Counted from the first letter of the stretch, positions 1 to 10,656 are shown. The stretch is 64,000 bases of DNA from Arthrobacter sp. SO5 (GCF_020532805.1 NZ_MQTQ01000053.1:115265-179264); one strand, 5' to 3'. Notes: a model not told the origin generated them from the letters alone. Translations and numbers: made by a program.

Positions 1-715
1 CATGCTGCCCAAAGGCGAGCACGCCCGCGCCGTCTACCTCGGCGAGGACGGCGTCCTGGCCCACGCGGATACCCGGACCCTGCTGGTGGACTCCTCCACG
101 ATCGACATCGCCTCTGCGCAGGCCCTGCACGACGCCGCCGCTGCCGCCGGCTTCCGCTTTGTCGACGCGCCCGTCTCGGGCGGCATGAGCGGCGCCAAGG
201 CCGCCACGCTGACCTTCATGATCGGCGGCGAGGCCGGCGCCGTCGCGGATGCCACCGAATACATCCGCCCGATGGCCGCGAACATCATCCCCACCGGCGG
301 CGCCACCACCGGCCAGGCCGCCAAAATCTGCAACAACCTCATGCTCTTCATCAACCTTGCCTCCACGGCCGAGGGCGCTGTGCTGGCCGACCGCCTGGGT
401 CTGGACAAGCAGGTCTTCTGGGATATCGCCTCCGTCTCCTCCGGCGACAGCTGGGCGCTGCGCACCTGGTACCCGGTGGCCGGCGTCGTCCCCACCGCGG
501 CCTCCAACAACGACTTCGCCCCGACGTTCACCGCCGAGCTGGCCAACAAGGACATCGGCCTGGCGATCAGCGCCGCCCGCGATACCGGCACCCCGCTGGA
601 AATCGGCGAGCACGTCCAGCAGCTCTTCCAGCGCCTCATCGACGCCGGCCAGTCCGGGGTGGACTGCTCCGCGATCGTCAAACTCGTCGACGGCTCGTTC
701 GAGTCAGCCAAGTAA
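1..715 (+). CDS. mmsB: 3-hydroxyisobutyrate dehydrogenase, 3' part (5' end outside window)
   Basis: This NAD-dependent enzyme oxidises 3-hydroxyisobutyrate to methylmalonate semialdehyde in valine degradation. The visible 237 residues hold the end of the Rossmann domain (DSSTID, then DAPVSGG) and the C-terminal dimerisation domain. The family's catalytic lysine lies in GQAAKICNN at about residue 108 of the visible part. The reading frame is open to the left edge and the glycine-rich NAD-binding loop (roughly the first 55-60 residues) is missing, so the true start is upstream of the window. The ATG at 2 is internal. mmsA, the next enzyme of the pathway, follows 46 bases downstream, so the two are very likely co-transcribed. 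Confidence 0.9.
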   Translation, partial: MLPKGEHARAVYLGEDGVLAHADTRTLLVDSSTIDIASAQALHDAAAAAGFRFVDAPVSGGMSGAKAATLTFMIGGEAGAVADATEYIRPMAANIIPTGGATTGQAAKICNNLMLFINLASTAEGAVLADRLGLDKQVFWDIASVSSGDSWALRTWYPVAGVVPTAASNNDFAPTFTAELANKDIGLAISAARDTGTPLEIGEHVQQLFQRLIDAGQSGVDCSAIVKLVDGSFESAK

Positions 716-761
716 CCCCGCAACCTTGAGAACCTGCATCCCTGAGAAAGAGACCCACCCC

Positions 762-2246
<1,485 letters not shown>

Positions 2247-2264
2247 CCGGCCGCCCCTCCCTCA

Positions 2265-2333
2265 AAGCAACGCGGGGTCACTTCGCGCCCATCCGCGACC
2301 CGATTATGGGCCGTAGGTGACCCCGCGTTGCTT
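2265..2333. repeat. 17-bp perfect inverted repeat with 35-base loop between convergent genes
   Basis: AAGCAACGCGGGGTCAC at 2265-2281 is exactly complementary to 2317-2333. It lies between the stop codons of mmsA and the convergent SHOCT gene, so it could terminate transcription from both sides. There is no clear T-run and the loop is long, which fits a dispersed intergenic palindrome better than a classical terminator. The core GGGGTCA also occurs in the palindrome at 56008-56070. Confidence 0.7.
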
Positions 2334-2343
2334 GTTGCCGGGG

Positions 2344-2757
2344 TTAGCCCTTCATGATCTCCGCACGCTGGGCCATGTAGTCCTCCATGGCGAGTTCACC
2401 GTTGCTGTACCGCTGGTCCAGTTCCGCGAGCTTGCGGGCCCGGAAGCCCTGCGGGACCGACGGCGGCGGCGGGACCGGCGGGGCGGCGGGCTGCTGGGGC
2501 GGATTCTTGACGTACTCCGGGCTGTCCTCATAGGGGACCGGTGCCTGCTGCTGCGGAGCGCCCAACTGGCCGAAGCCGCCGTAGTAGTCCCGCTGGGTGT
2601 AGCCGTCCCGCGGCTGGTTGTTCTGCTGGCCGGGATAGCCGCCCGGAAGGTTCCCGCCCGGGTTCTGGTTCCGGCCCCGCGCGGATCTCCTGTACAGGCG
2701 AATCCCCGCCGGTACCAGGAATGACAGAACGATGATCCAAAAGAACAGACTGTTCAC
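2344..2757 (-). CDS. Membrane-anchored SHOCT-domain protein
   Basis: The 137-residue protein starts with one hydrophobic segment (about residues 4-20, FFWIIVLSFLVPAGI) and continues with a basic stretch. A long Gly/Pro/Gln/Tyr-rich linker follows (about 25-100). A C-terminal segment of about 28 residues (KLAELDQRYSNGELAMEDY, ending RAEIMKG) matches the short oligomerisation domain SHOCT. The likely topology is an N-terminal anchor with a cytoplasmic oligomerising tail. SHOCT proteins have no general function assigned, and none can be deduced here. The gene stands alone, converging on mmsA and lying downstream of the minus-strand esterase gene. Confidence 0.75.
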   Translation of the reverse strand: MNSLFFWIIVLSFLVPAGIRLYRRSARGRNQNPGGNLPGGYPGQQNNQPRDGYTQRDYYGGFGQLGAPQQQAPVPYEDSPEYVKNPPQQPAAPPVPPPPSVPQGFRARKLAELDQRYSNGELAMEDYMAQRAEIMKG

Positions 2758-2799
2758 GGTGCGGTGCCTTTCAGGAGATGTTCTTCCAGCTTAAGCCCG

Positions 2800-3651
2800 C
2801 TAGGACCGCACGGGTTCTTCGGCGCCCGGCGGTCCTTCGCCGGACCCCAGCGGGACGCCCGGCCCGAACACGGGGCCGGGCAGGGGCCGCTTGGCCGTCA
2901 CGCCGTCACCGGAGGAGCGGTGCCGGAGCCGCCGGACCACCCACGGCACAAAGTATTCCCGGGCCCAGACGAGATCGCCGGTGCGCGCTTCCCGCCAGCT
3001 GCGCGCCGGCAGCGGCTTGGGCGAGAGCGGCTCGAGGGTGTGCCGGACGTTCAGGGAATCCAGCACCATGGCCGCGATGGTGTGGTGTCCCAGCGGCGAG
3101 AAGTGCAGGCGGTCCGCATCCCACATCTGCGGGTCGTTGAGTTGCCGCAGAGACCACATGTCCGCGATGACGGCGTCGTGCCGGGCAGCGATGGTGCGGA
3201 GGTTCTCGTTGTAGATGGCCACCTTGCTGCGGACCCGGCCAAGGACACTGGAGCCGGTATCGGGGCCGTTGAACAGGACCACCGTGGCCCCGCCCAGGCT
3301 CAGGATCTGCACTACCGAGTCCAGCTTTTCGGCCAGCACATCGGGATCGCCGCCGGGCCGAATCAGGTCGTTGCCGCCGGCGGACAGGGTCACAAGGTCG
3401 GGGCGGAGCGAAAGGCAGTGCGCCAGCTGCTGGTCCGCGATCTGCTGCAGGAGCCGGCCGCGGACGGCAAGGTTGGCGTAGGCGAAGCCCTCATGGCCGC
3501 GGCTCAGCTCCTCCGCGACACGGTCCGCCCAGCCGCGGTTCCCGCCCGGGCTCGCGGGCTCGGGATCGCCGATGCCTTCCGTGAAGGAGTCACCCATGGC
3601 CACATAGCGGGTCCACGGGTGCGTTACGGCGTTGTCTGGTGAATTCTCCAT
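2800..3651 (-). CDS. SGNH/GDSL-family hydrolase
   Basis: A 283-residue esterase/lipase-type hydrolase. Family blocks appear in order: YVAMGDSFTEG with the nucleophilic serine near residue 21, a glycine in the ANLAVRGR region, SAGGNDL (the oxyanion Asn block), and DADRLHFSPLGH with the catalytic Asp and His. No signal peptide is evident, so it is probably cytoplasmic. The substrate cannot be predicted. The start at 3651 (MENSPDNAV) is preferred over an upstream in-frame start at 3747, because the latter would overlap the divergent gene starting at 3746 and adds non-conserved sequence. The C-terminal 40 residues are Pro/Gly-rich and look disordered. Confidence 0.85.
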   Translation of the reverse strand: MENSPDNAVTHPWTRYVAMGDSFTEGIGDPEPASPGGNRGWADRVAEELSRGHEGFAYANLAVRGRLLQQIADQQLAHCLSLRPDLVTLSAGGNDLIRPGGDPDVLAEKLDSVVQILSLGGATVVLFNGPDTGSSVLGRVRSKVAIYNENLRTIAARHDAVIADMWSLRQLNDPQMWDADRLHFSPLGHHTIAAMVLDSLNVRHTLEPLSPKPLPARSWREARTGDLVWAREYFVPWVVRRLRHRSSGDGVTAKRPLPGPVFGPGVPLGSGEGPPGAEEPVRS

Positions 3652-3745
3652 GGCTCCGGTTTCGCTCACCCCTATATCCTGCACTGTTCCTGCAAAGCTA
3701 CGCCACCGTGGGTTGTTACTGACGGGTAACTGTAAGAATGGAGCC

Positions 3746-4399
3746 ATGACTCACGCCGCTGCCTTTCCTGCCCCCGTTGTCCTGTGGTCCGGTTCGGAGG
3801 AGGAGCGCGCCGGGAAGCCGCTCCTGCTCCTGCTGCACGGCTACGGCGCCAACGAACAGGACCTGTTCAGCCTGGCGGACATGCTGCCGGCAGAGTTTGC
3901 GGTCGCCTCGCTGCGCGCGCCCCTCGTCTCGGGTCCGGGCTTCACCTGGTTCCCGCTGACCGCCTCCATCGACTACGCGCTCGACGCCGTCAAGGACTCC
4001 GCCGCGTACGTGCAGGACTGGATCGACTCGGTGAAGGGCAACCACCCGTCGGTGACGTTGCTGGGGTTCTCCATGGGTATGGCGATGGCGACGACACTGT
4101 TGCGGCTGCGCCCCGCCGACTACGCCGCCGTCGTCGGGCTCTCAGGATTTGTCGTCGACGGCGGCGGGGACCCCAGCTTCCGCGACGCCGAACTGGACCG
4201 CACGCTGCCCATGTTCTGGGGCCGGGACCAGCAGGACCCGGTCATCCCGGCGGACAAGATCGAGTTCACCATGGCCTGGGTGCGCCAGCATGTGAAGCTC
4301 ACCAAGGTGCTGTACACCGGGATGTGGCACGGCATCAACCAGCAGGAAATCGGCCACGTCTCCGAGTTCCTCACGCACGAGGTGCTGAACAAACGCTAA
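3746..4399 (+). CDS. Carboxylesterase/phospholipase, alpha/beta hydrolase fold
   Basis: The 217-residue protein belongs to the small carboxylesterase (YpfH/Est, dienelactone-hydrolase-like) group. LLLLLHGYGANEQDLF forms the oxyanion strand and LLGFSMGMAMA carries the nucleophile Ser in G-F-S-M-G. The Asp of the triad is in RDQQDPVIP and the His in TGMWHGIN. It probably hydrolyses short acyl esters in the cytoplasm; the natural substrate is not evident. The start at 3746 follows GAATGGAGCC; upstream in-frame codons lie inside the divergent promoter region. It is divergent from the SGNH hydrolase and convergent with the S4-domain gene. Confidence 0.85.
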   Translation: MTHAAAFPAPVVLWSGSEEERAGKPLLLLLHGYGANEQDLFSLADMLPAEFAVASLRAPLVSGPGFTWFPLTASIDYALDAVKDSAAYVQDWIDSVKGNHPSVTLLGFSMGMAMATTLLRLRPADYAAVVGLSGFVVDGGGDPSFRDAELDRTLPMFWGRDQQDPVIPADKIEFTMAWVRQHVKLTKVLYTGMWHGINQQEIGHVSEFLTHEVLNKR

Positions 4400-4435
4400 A
4401 CAAAAAGCGCTAGGGGCCACCCCCGTCATGCGGCG

Positions 4436-4672
4436 CTAGGCGCCGGCAGGGGTGCTGATCCGCACGGTCTTTCCGTTGACGGTGACCGTATCGCCGTGGT
4501 GGAGCTGGCGGCCGCGGCGTTCCTCGATCTCGGCGTTGACCTTGACGAGGCCGCCCTTAATCAGCTCCGCCGCCTCCACCCCGTCCTCCACGAGGCTGGC
4601 CAGCTTCAACAGCTGGCCCAGCCGGATCATGTCGTCGCGGATGGGAATCTCTTCAATCTCAGGGTTGCTCAT
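4436..4672 (-). CDS. RNA-binding S4 domain protein
   Basis: A 78-residue protein made up almost wholly of one S4 RNA-binding domain: IRLGQLLKLASLVEDG, then IKGGLVKVNAEIEERRGRQL, then GDTVTVNGKTVRI. It resembles the YbcJ/RlbA-like stand-alone S4 proteins that are thought to bind structured RNA or ribosomes. The reading frame stays open far upstream on the minus strand, but that part is antisense to the DUF606 transporter gene. The ATG at 4672 gives the length and N-terminus usual for the family. It converges with the esterase gene (36 bases apart) and is divergent from the transporter (33 bases apart). Confidence 0.85.
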   Translation of the reverse strand: MSNPEIEEIPIRDDMIRLGQLLKLASLVEDGVEAAELIKGGLVKVNAEIEERRGRQLHHGDTVTVNGKTVRISTPAGA

Positions 4673-4705
4673 ACAAGCAATAATGCCTGACGTAAGGTGA
4701 CAGCC

Positions 4706-5674
4706 ATGACCCATACACCCCGGCTCCCGCTCCTCGCCGGCCTGCCGCTGGCCGTCGCGGCCGGCCTGCTCATGCCCGTCCAGGGCCGGATCAACGGAGC
4801 CCTCGGAGTGGCGCTCGGGGACGGAATCGGCGCAGCGGTGGTGAGCTTCACCACCGGCCTCGTGGTCATGATCGTCATTTCGCTGGCGCTGCCGAAGGGC
4901 CGGGCCGGGCTGGCCCGGGTCCTGCCGGCCGTCCGGAACCGCGATTTTCCCGCGTACTACGTCCTGGCCGGCTGCATCGGGGCGTTCTTCGTCTTCACCC
5001 AGTCCTTCACCGTGGGCCTGCTCGGCGTCGCCTTGTTCACCGTGGCCGCCGTGACCGGGCAGACGCTGAGCGGTCTCCTCGTGGACCGGATGGGGATCGG
5101 CCCGGCCGGCAAGAAGTCCATCACCGGGATCCGGGTGATCGGGAGCGTCCTGACCGTCGCCGCCGTCGCCTGGGCTGTCTCGCCGCGCTTTTCCGGAGCG
5201 GATGCCGGAGCCTCGCAGTTGCTGCTTCCGGTACTGCTGCCGGTACTGGCCGGTTTCCTGATGAGCTTCCAGCAGGCCATGAACGGCACTGCAACCGTCC
5301 ACTACGGAACCCCCATCACCGCCACGCTGGTGAACTTTGTCTCCGGCACCGTGCTGCTGTGGATAGCCTGGCTTGTTAAGCTCGCCGTCGCCGGTGCCGG
5401 GAACCCGCTGCCGGGGGAGTGGTGGTACTACCTCGGCGGCCCGATGGGCTGCGTCTTTATCGGGCTGGGTGCCCTGCTGGTGCGGAGCCTGGGAGTGCTG
5501 GTGACCGGACTCGGGATGATCTCCGGCCAGCTGTTGGGCTCCCTCGGCCTGGACCTGGTGTTCCCGGCGCCGGGAACCGTCGTTGCCTTGCCCACGGTGC
5601 TCGGGACCGTCCTGACCCTGGCCGCGATTGTCCTGGCCACCCTGCCCTGGCCCCGGGGCGCCCTCAAGCGGTAG
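4706..5674 (+). CDS. DMT-superfamily membrane protein with two DUF606 (YdcZ) repeats
   Basis: A 322-residue, about ten-helix inner-membrane protein. Two homologous halves each start with a short hydrophobic glycine-rich signature (MPVQGRINGALG near residue 27 and the related MSFQQAMNGTATVHYG near 190), the hallmark of duplicated DUF606 proteins. Family members are presumed transporters in the drug/metabolite transporter superfamily, with no assigned substrate. ATG 4706 is chosen because AAGGTG lies 6 bases before it; a GTG at 4697 in the same frame is the alternative. It is monocistronic; the spacer to glyS is 170 bases, and I recognise no clear promoter in it. Confidence 0.8.
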   Translation: MTHTPRLPLLAGLPLAVAAGLLMPVQGRINGALGVALGDGIGAAVVSFTTGLVVMIVISLALPKGRAGLARVLPAVRNRDFPAYYVLAGCIGAFFVFTQSFTVGLLGVALFTVAAVTGQTLSGLLVDRMGIGPAGKKSITGIRVIGSVLTVAAVAWAVSPRFSGADAGASQLLLPVLLPVLAGFLMSFQQAMNGTATVHYGTPITATLVNFVSGTVLLWIAWLVKLAVAGAGNPLPGEWWYYLGGPMGCVFIGLGALLVRSLGVLVTGLGMISGQLLGSLGLDLVFPAPGTVVALPTVLGTVLTLAAIVLATLPWPRGALKR

Positions 5675-5844
5675 CCCGACGGCGGTACCGGGCCGGTAGG
5701 CTAGGAGGCGCAGCTTCCTGCACAGCAATCCTTCCCGATAGCTTTTGTGTTTTGCGTTTTTAGTGCCCCGTCCGGCAACCAGCCGGGGTTCCGGGGCTGA
5801 AACCGCGGACCGCACCCAGCGGCCCTGTAGAAAGTGGAGTTCCC

Positions 5845-7230
5845 ATGGCAGCAAAGTCCGTCCTCGACCAGATCATTTCCCTCGCCAAACGCAGGGGGTT
5901 CGTATTCCAGGCCGGTGAAATCTATGGCGGCTCCCGTTCTGCCTGGGACTACGGGCCCCTTGGTGCCGAGCTCAAGGAGAACATCAAGCGCCAGTGGTGG
6001 CAGTCCGTGGTCCGCGGCCGCGACGACGTCGTCGGCCTGGATTCCTCCGTCATCCTGCCCCGCCAGGTCTGGGAGGCGTCCGGCCACGTCGACGTCTTCT
6101 CGGACCCACTGGTCGAGTGCCTCTCCTGCCACAAGCGTTACCGCGCCGACCACCTCCTGGAAGAGTTCGAGGAGAAGAAGGGCCGTCCCGCCGAGAACGG
6201 CCTCAAGGACATCGCCTGCGCCAATTGCGGCACCCGCGGCCAGTGGACCGAACCCCAGGAATTCTCCGGCCTGCTCAAAACCTACCTCGGCCCGGTCGCC
6301 AGCGAAGAGGGCCTGCACTACCTCCGCCCCGAAACGGCCCAGGGCATCTTCGTCAACTTCTCCAACGTGCTCACCACGTCCCGCAAGAAGCCCCCGTTCG
6401 GCATCGGCCAGATCGGCAAGTCCTTCCGCAACGAGATCACCCCGGGCAACTTCATCTTCCGCACCCGCGAGTTCGAGCAGATGGAGATGGAATTCTTCGT
6501 CGAGCCCGGCACCGACGAGCAGTGGCACCAGTACTGGATGAAAGAACGCATGTCCTGGTACACCGGCCTCGGCATCCGGGAAGAGAACCTGCGCTTCTTC
6601 GAACACCCGCTGGAGAAGCTCAGCCACTACTCCAAGGGCACCACCGACATCGAATACCGCTTCGGCTTCCACGGCTCCGAGTGGGGCGAGCTCGAGGGCG
6701 TCGCCAACCGCACCGACTTCGACCTCTCCACGCACTCCAAGGCCTCCGGCCAGGACCTGAGCTACTTCAACCAGGCCACCAACGAGCGCTACACCCCGTA
6801 CGTGATCGAACCGGCCGCCGGCCTCACCCGGTCCTTCATGGCCTTCATGATCGACGCGTACACCGAGGATGAAGCACCCAACGCCAAGGGCGGCGTCGAT
6901 GTCCGCACCGTGCTCAAGCTTGATCCGCGCCTGGCCCCGGTCAAGGCAGCGGTGCTGCCGCTGAGCCGCAACGAGGACCTGTCGCCCAAGGCCAAGGACC
7001 TCGCCGCGCAGCTGCGCAAAAACTGGAACATCGAGTTCGACGACGCCGGCGCGATCGGCCGCCGCTACCGCCGCCAGGACGAGATCGGCACGCCGTTCTG
7101 CATCACGGTGGACTTCGAAACCCTGGACGACCAGGCTGTCACGATCCGTGAGCGCGACACCATGAGCCAGGAACGTGTGTCCCTGGACAAGGTGGAGGGC
7201 TACCTGGCCGCACGGCTGATCGGCGCCTGA
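5845..7230 (+). CDS. glyS: Glycine--tRNA ligase (dimeric, class II)
   Basis: The 461-residue alpha2-type glycyl-tRNA synthetase charges tRNA-Gly in the cytoplasm. Class II motifs are visible: motif 1 region [23 protein letters not shown], motif 2 [25 protein letters not shown] and motif 3 near residues 350-370 ([14 protein letters not shown]). A zinc-binding-like insertion has CLSCHK and [20 protein letters not shown] is characteristic of the bacterial dimeric and eukaryotic type rather than the glyQ/glyS tetramer. The start has RBS GTGGAG at 5833. The gene two bases downstream (GNAT) is probably in the same operon. Confidence 0.97.
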   Translation: MAAKSVLDQIISLAKRRGFVFQAGEIYGGSRSAWDYGPLGAELKENIKRQWWQSVVRGRDDVVGLDSSVILPRQVWEASGHVDVFSDPLVECLSCHKRYRADHLLEEFEEKKGRPAENGLKDIACANCGTRGQWTEPQEFSGLLKTYLGPVASEEGLHYLRPETAQGIFVNFSNVLTTSRKKPPFGIGQIGKSFRNEITPGNFIFRTREFEQMEMEFFVEPGTDEQWHQYWMKERMSWYTGLGIREENLRFFEHPLEKLSHYSKGTTDIEYRFGFHGSEWGELEGVANRTDFDLSTHSKASGQDLSYFNQATNERYTPYVIEPAAGLTRSFMAFMIDAYTEDEAPNAKGGVDVRTVLKLDPRLAPVKAAVLPLSRNEDLSPKAKDLAAQLRKNWNIEFDDAGAIGRRYRRQDEIGTPFCITVDFETLDDQAVTIRERDTMSQERVSLDKVEGYLAARLIGA

Positions 7231-7232
7231 TC

Positions 7233-8240
7233 ATGGCGATCGCATACCGTGAATGGCGCGAGGGCGATGACCTTGCCCTGCTGGAAATCTGGGGCGGCCC
7301 CGAAACCGTCCAGGCCGGGCAGTTCCGCGGCACCCTGGCGCCCTCGGGCAACTCGCCGTGGCGCCGCTGCATCGTCGCCGAGGACGTCGTCGACGGCGTG
7401 GCCATCCCGGTTGCCGCCGGTGTGGTGCACGAGGCGTCACTGCATCCGGAACGGCTCTGGGCATACATCGAGGTGGACCGGCTCCACCGCCGTACCGGCG
7501 TCGGGTCCACGCTGCTGACTATGCTCCGGCACGAGGCCGGACAGGCACCGTCGGGCGTGGCGAGGCTCCGGACCAAGGTGGAACCGGGCACGCCCGGGGC
7601 TGCCTTCGTCGAGGCCGCCGGCCTGGCCCCGATCCAGCGGTCCCGGCTCGTCGTCGTCGAGCCCGGGGCGCTCAAACTGCCCGTCTTTGGTGACGGGTCC
7701 GAGGCCGCCGCCGCCGAGCAGATCGAGGACCTGGCCACCGGTTCGGTGGAGCTCAGTGACGTGGTGGGCCGGTACTACACGGCGGTGCACGGCTGGGACA
7801 GCCCCGGCGAGCTCAGCATTGGCACGGTCCAGCGGCTGTTCCTGGACGAGCTCAGCGGCGCGCACGGGGCCATTGTGCTGCGCGCGCCGAAGGCCAGTGC
7901 CTTCGGGCAGGGTGTGCCGGCCAGCAGGAAGGGCCGGCTGGAGGCCTTCGCCATCAGCTACGCCGAGCTTGCCCCCGCAGGGGACGCCTCGGCGGGTGCG
8001 GGCGCGCAGGCCTCCGGCCAGCCGACCGACGTCTTCCTCGGCCATGATCCGAAACTCACCGCGGACGAGGCCGAGGCCGCGGTCCGGGACCTGCTGGCGC
8101 TGATTGCGTTCCAGCACCCGGTGCTGCTGGAACTGGACGACTCGATGGACGCGCTGCGTGCCGTCGTCGAGCCGCTGCTGGAGAGCGGCAGAGCCCGCGT
8201 CCAGGGCGCCGAAACCCTGGTGGTCTCGGACCCGGCGTAG
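7233..8240 (+). CDS. GNAT-family N-acetyltransferase
   Basis: The 335-residue protein has an N-terminal GNAT fold. The acetyl-CoA-binding strand and loop are seen in AYIEVDRLHRRTGVGSTLLTMLRHEA (about 83-108), with R-x-x-G-V/I-G, the pyrophosphate-binding signature. The C-terminal half (about 160-335) is Ala/Glu-rich and looks like a degenerate second GNAT-like domain, common in Micrococcaceae copies. The substrate is unknown. Its start lies two bases after the glyS stop, so it is translated from the glyS transcript. A strong perfect hairpin immediately downstream ends the unit. Confidence 0.8.
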   Translation: MAIAYREWREGDDLALLEIWGGPETVQAGQFRGTLAPSGNSPWRRCIVAEDVVDGVAIPVAAGVVHEASLHPERLWAYIEVDRLHRRTGVGSTLLTMLRHEAGQAPSGVARLRTKVEPGTPGAAFVEAAGLAPIQRSRLVVVEPGALKLPVFGDGSEAAAAEQIEDLATGSVELSDVVGRYYTAVHGWDSPGELSIGTVQRLFLDELSGAHGAIVLRAPKASAFGQGVPASRKGRLEAFAISYAELAPAGDASAGAGAQASGQPTDVFLGHDPKLTADEAEAAVRDLLALIAFQHPVLLELDDSMDALRAVVEPLLESGRARVQGAETLVVSDPA

Positions 8241-8245
8241 GCCCC

Positions 8246-8293
8246 AAACGCACCTGACCCGCAGCGGAGTACCGCTGCGGGTCAGGTGCGTTT
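8246..8293. terminator. Perfect 22-bp hairpin terminator, probably bidirectional
   Basis: The arms 8246-8267 and 8272-8293 are exactly complementary, with a four-base loop AGTA. The left arm starts AAA and the right arm ends TTT, so the hairpin can act on both strands. It separates the convergent GNAT and AtoE-like genes. Confidence 0.85.
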
Positions 8294-8316
8294 AAGGCGG
8301 GCGGCCGCTTAAGGGG

Positions 8317-9762
8317 CTACTTGCCCGGCGGCATCACCGGGGGGACGAAGTCGAACGTCGTGCCCAGCAGCCAGACGAGCAGCAGCACCACCGGCAGGTG
8401 GAAGATGAACTGCAGGAAGGTAAAGCCCACCAGGTCCCGGGCCCGCAGCCGCAGTACTGCAAGCAGCGGGAGCATAAAGAACGGGTTGACCAGGTTCGGC
8501 AGTGCCTCGGCGATGTTGTAGATCTGCACGGTCCAGCCGAGGTTCATCTGCACATCGGTCGCGGACTGCATCACATACGGCGCCTCCACGAGCCACTTGC
8601 CGCCGCCCGACGGGACGAGCAGGCCCAGCACGGCCGTATACAGCGCAATCACGACGGCGAATCCGCCGCCGCTGCCGACCTCCGAGAAGAACCCGGCCAG
8701 GTGGGCGGAGATGGTCATGCCGCCGTGGCCGGCGGCCTTGGTAAGGATGGCGGCCATCGCCGCGTAGAGCGGAAACTGGACGAGGATGCCGGCGGTTGCC
8801 GGGACGGCCTTGGTGACAGCCTGCAGGAAGTTCCGCGGGGTGCCGTGCAGCACCAGGCCCAGGATCAGGAACACCAGCAGGTAGCCGTTGAGGCTGCTGA
8901 CCACGGTCAGGAACGGCTTGGTGAGGAACTGCGAGACGAGCCAGCCCAGGGTCAGGAGGCCGGCCAGAATCGGCAGGATCATGCTGTATTCGAGCCATTC
9001 GCCCGGGCGGGAGCGCGGCGCCGGCTTGCTCGGTTCATCGTCAAGGTCGACGCCGAGATCCTCGGCGGTGCGGATGGAGCCCCCCTCGGGCGCGGAGAAG
9101 TGCGCGATCACCGTGGTCAGGGCCATCAGGATGACCAGGGTGAGCAGCGACTGCCACGTGAAGATCGTGGTGCCGAAGTCCAGGATGCCGGTGATCTTCA
9201 GCAGCGCCGGTGGCAGGGAGGCGGCGGTGGCCTGAAGCTGCGCCGCGGAGGAGGACAAGCCAAGCGCCCAGACGGCGCCGAGACCCATGAAGGCGGCCGC
9301 GCCGAGGGCGCGGTAGTCGACGGTGAGGTCCTTGCGGCGGGCAATGGCACGCGCCAGGAGGCCGCCGAAGATCAGGCTCAGGCCCCAGTTCAGGAAGGAC
9401 ACGGACATTGACATCAGCGCCACGAAGCTCACGGCCGTCCGGGCCGTGGACGGGACGAGGGCCAGCTTGTTGATCAGGCGGGCCACCGGCGGGGAAGTCG
9501 CCACGACGTAGCCCGTGAGGACCACCATGGCCATCTGCAGGGTGAAGGCGGTCAGGTCCCAGAAGCCGTTGCCGAAAGAGTCCGCGATGGACTGCGGTGA
9601 CGCGCCGATGGCCAGTGCGGCCAGGGCGATGACGACGACGCCGGCCAGGGCGAAGATGTAGGCGTCCGGGAACCACTTCTCGGTCCACGCCGCCATCCGT
9701 TGGGCTATTCGGGCGAGACCGCGTTCTTCGGTTCTGCTATTCGTCAGGGCCGTGTTTGCCAC
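8317..9762 (-). CDS. Short-chain fatty acid transporter (AtoE family)
   Basis: A 481-residue polytopic membrane protein with about 11-12 hydrophobic helices. It resembles AtoE/TIGR00366 short-chain fatty acid permeases throughout (MAAWTEKWFPDAYIFALAG at the N-terminus, PSGGGKWLVEAPYVM near residue 390, the common GGGKW signature). It probably imports butyrate, acetoacetate or similar acids. The start at 9762 (GTG, VANTALT) is preferred because GGAGAGG lies nine bases before it; an in-frame ATG at 9780 has no ribosome-binding site. It is monocistronic, ending at the convergent hairpin terminator. Its substrate class fits the short-chain acyl-CoA catabolism elsewhere in the window. Confidence 0.85.
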   Translation of the reverse strand: MANTALTNSRTEERGLARIAQRMAAWTEKWFPDAYIFALAGVVVIALAALAIGASPQSIADSFGNGFWDLTAFTLQMAMVVLTGYVVATSPPVARLINKLALVPSTARTAVSFVALMSMSVSFLNWGLSLIFGGLLARAIARRKDLTVDYRALGAAAFMGLGAVWALGLSSSAAQLQATAASLPPALLKITGILDFGTTIFTWQSLLTLVILMALTTVIAHFSAPEGGSIRTAEDLGVDLDDEPSKPAPRSRPGEWLEYSMILPILAGLLTLGWLVSQFLTKPFLTVVSSLNGYLLVFLILGLVLHGTPRNFLQAVTKAVPATAGILVQFPLYAAMAAILTKAAGHGGMTISAHLAGFFSEVGSGGGFAVVIALYTAVLGLLVPSGGGKWLVEAPYVMQSATDVQMNLGWTVQIYNIAEALPNLVNPFFMLPLLAVLRLRARDLVGFTFLQFIFHLPVVLLLVWLLGTTFDFVPPVMPPGK

Positions 9763-9835
9763 AGAGGAGTACCTCTCCATTGAGTGCGATTTTGTACCCG
9801 ATGGAGCTTAGCGGCGAAGGTGGCGGGATTCGGGC

Positions 9836-10654
9836 TTATCGGCGGCGTCCGCCTGCGCGCCGCGGACCTTCGGCGTCGTCCAGGCGCTGGCGCTCTTCCT
9901 CGGTGGGCGCGCCGCCGCCGAGCAGCGCGGGCATCCACCACGCACCGGGGGCCGGCTTCAGCGGGAAGTCGGCGATGCCGGCGTCGATCCCGGCCTGAAG
10001 TATCTTCCGCAGCCTGGCGGTGGCGGCCTGGGCGTCCTCCGCCGGGTCCACCGTCAGCGGCTCCGAGACGTGGATCCGGACCGGGGAGCGCCACGCCCGG
10101 GCGGGGGAGAAACCGTGCCGGCGGGTCATGAGCCGGTGGGATCCCCAGACGGAGAGCGGGATGACCGGCACCCCGGCTTCGGCGGCCATCCGGACGGCTC
10201 CGGTCTTGCATTCGCGCACCGTGAAGCTGCGGCTGACGCCGGCCTCGGGGAGGATGGCGATGTATTCGCCGTCGCGCAGTTTCTGCACGGCGGCATCGTA
10301 AGCGTGGGAGCCGGTGTCGTAGCCGACGACGACGTGTCCGGCGGCGCTGACGGCGGGGCCAGCGAACCAGTGGTCAGCCGCGCCCTGGGTGATCAGGAAG
10401 CGCATCTGCGCCCTGGTGTGCCACCACAGCAGGAGTTCGGCGAACGCGAAGTCAAGGTACCCGAAGTGGGTGATCGCGACGACGGCTCCCCGGCCCGGGG
10501 TGACGCGCCGCGAAGAGCCGTTCAAGGGTTCCGGGGCGGGCAGGTGTTCCCGCCCCGAGACAATCACCCGGATCCGGAACAATTGCCGGAGCGCCAGCCC
10601 GGTGCGGACGATCACGCGGTAGAAGCGGTCGTTGGGGGCTGGCCGCCAGGGCAT
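9836..10654 (-). CDS. 1-acyl-sn-glycerol-3-phosphate acyltransferase-like protein (PlsC family)
   Basis: The 272-residue protein carries the PlsC acyltransferase signature: THFGYLD (H-x4-D, about residue 62) and, further on, ILPEAGVSRSFT, a variant of the PEGT/S substrate-binding block. Such enzymes acylate lysophosphatidic acid, or related lipid acceptors, at the inner membrane face. It has no clear transmembrane segment beyond an amphipathic N-terminus. The C-terminus is Arg/Gly-rich (GPRRAGGRRR). It is the last gene of a minus-strand operon, two bases after the DUF1295 gene. Whether it is the main PlsC of the organism cannot be told. Confidence 0.8.
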   Translation of the reverse strand: MPWRPAPNDRFYRVIVRTGLALRQLFRIRVIVSGREHLPAPEPLNGSSRRVTPGRGAVVAITHFGYLDFAFAELLLWWHTRAQMRFLITQGAADHWFAGPAVSAAGHVVVGYDTGSHAYDAAVQKLRDGEYIAILPEAGVSRSFTVRECKTGAVRMAAEAGVPVIPLSVWGSHRLMTRRHGFSPARAWRSPVRIHVSEPLTVDPAEDAQAATARLRKILQAGIDAGIADFPLKPAPGAWWMPALLGGGAPTEEERQRLDDAEGPRRAGGRRR

Positions 10655-10656
10655 GG

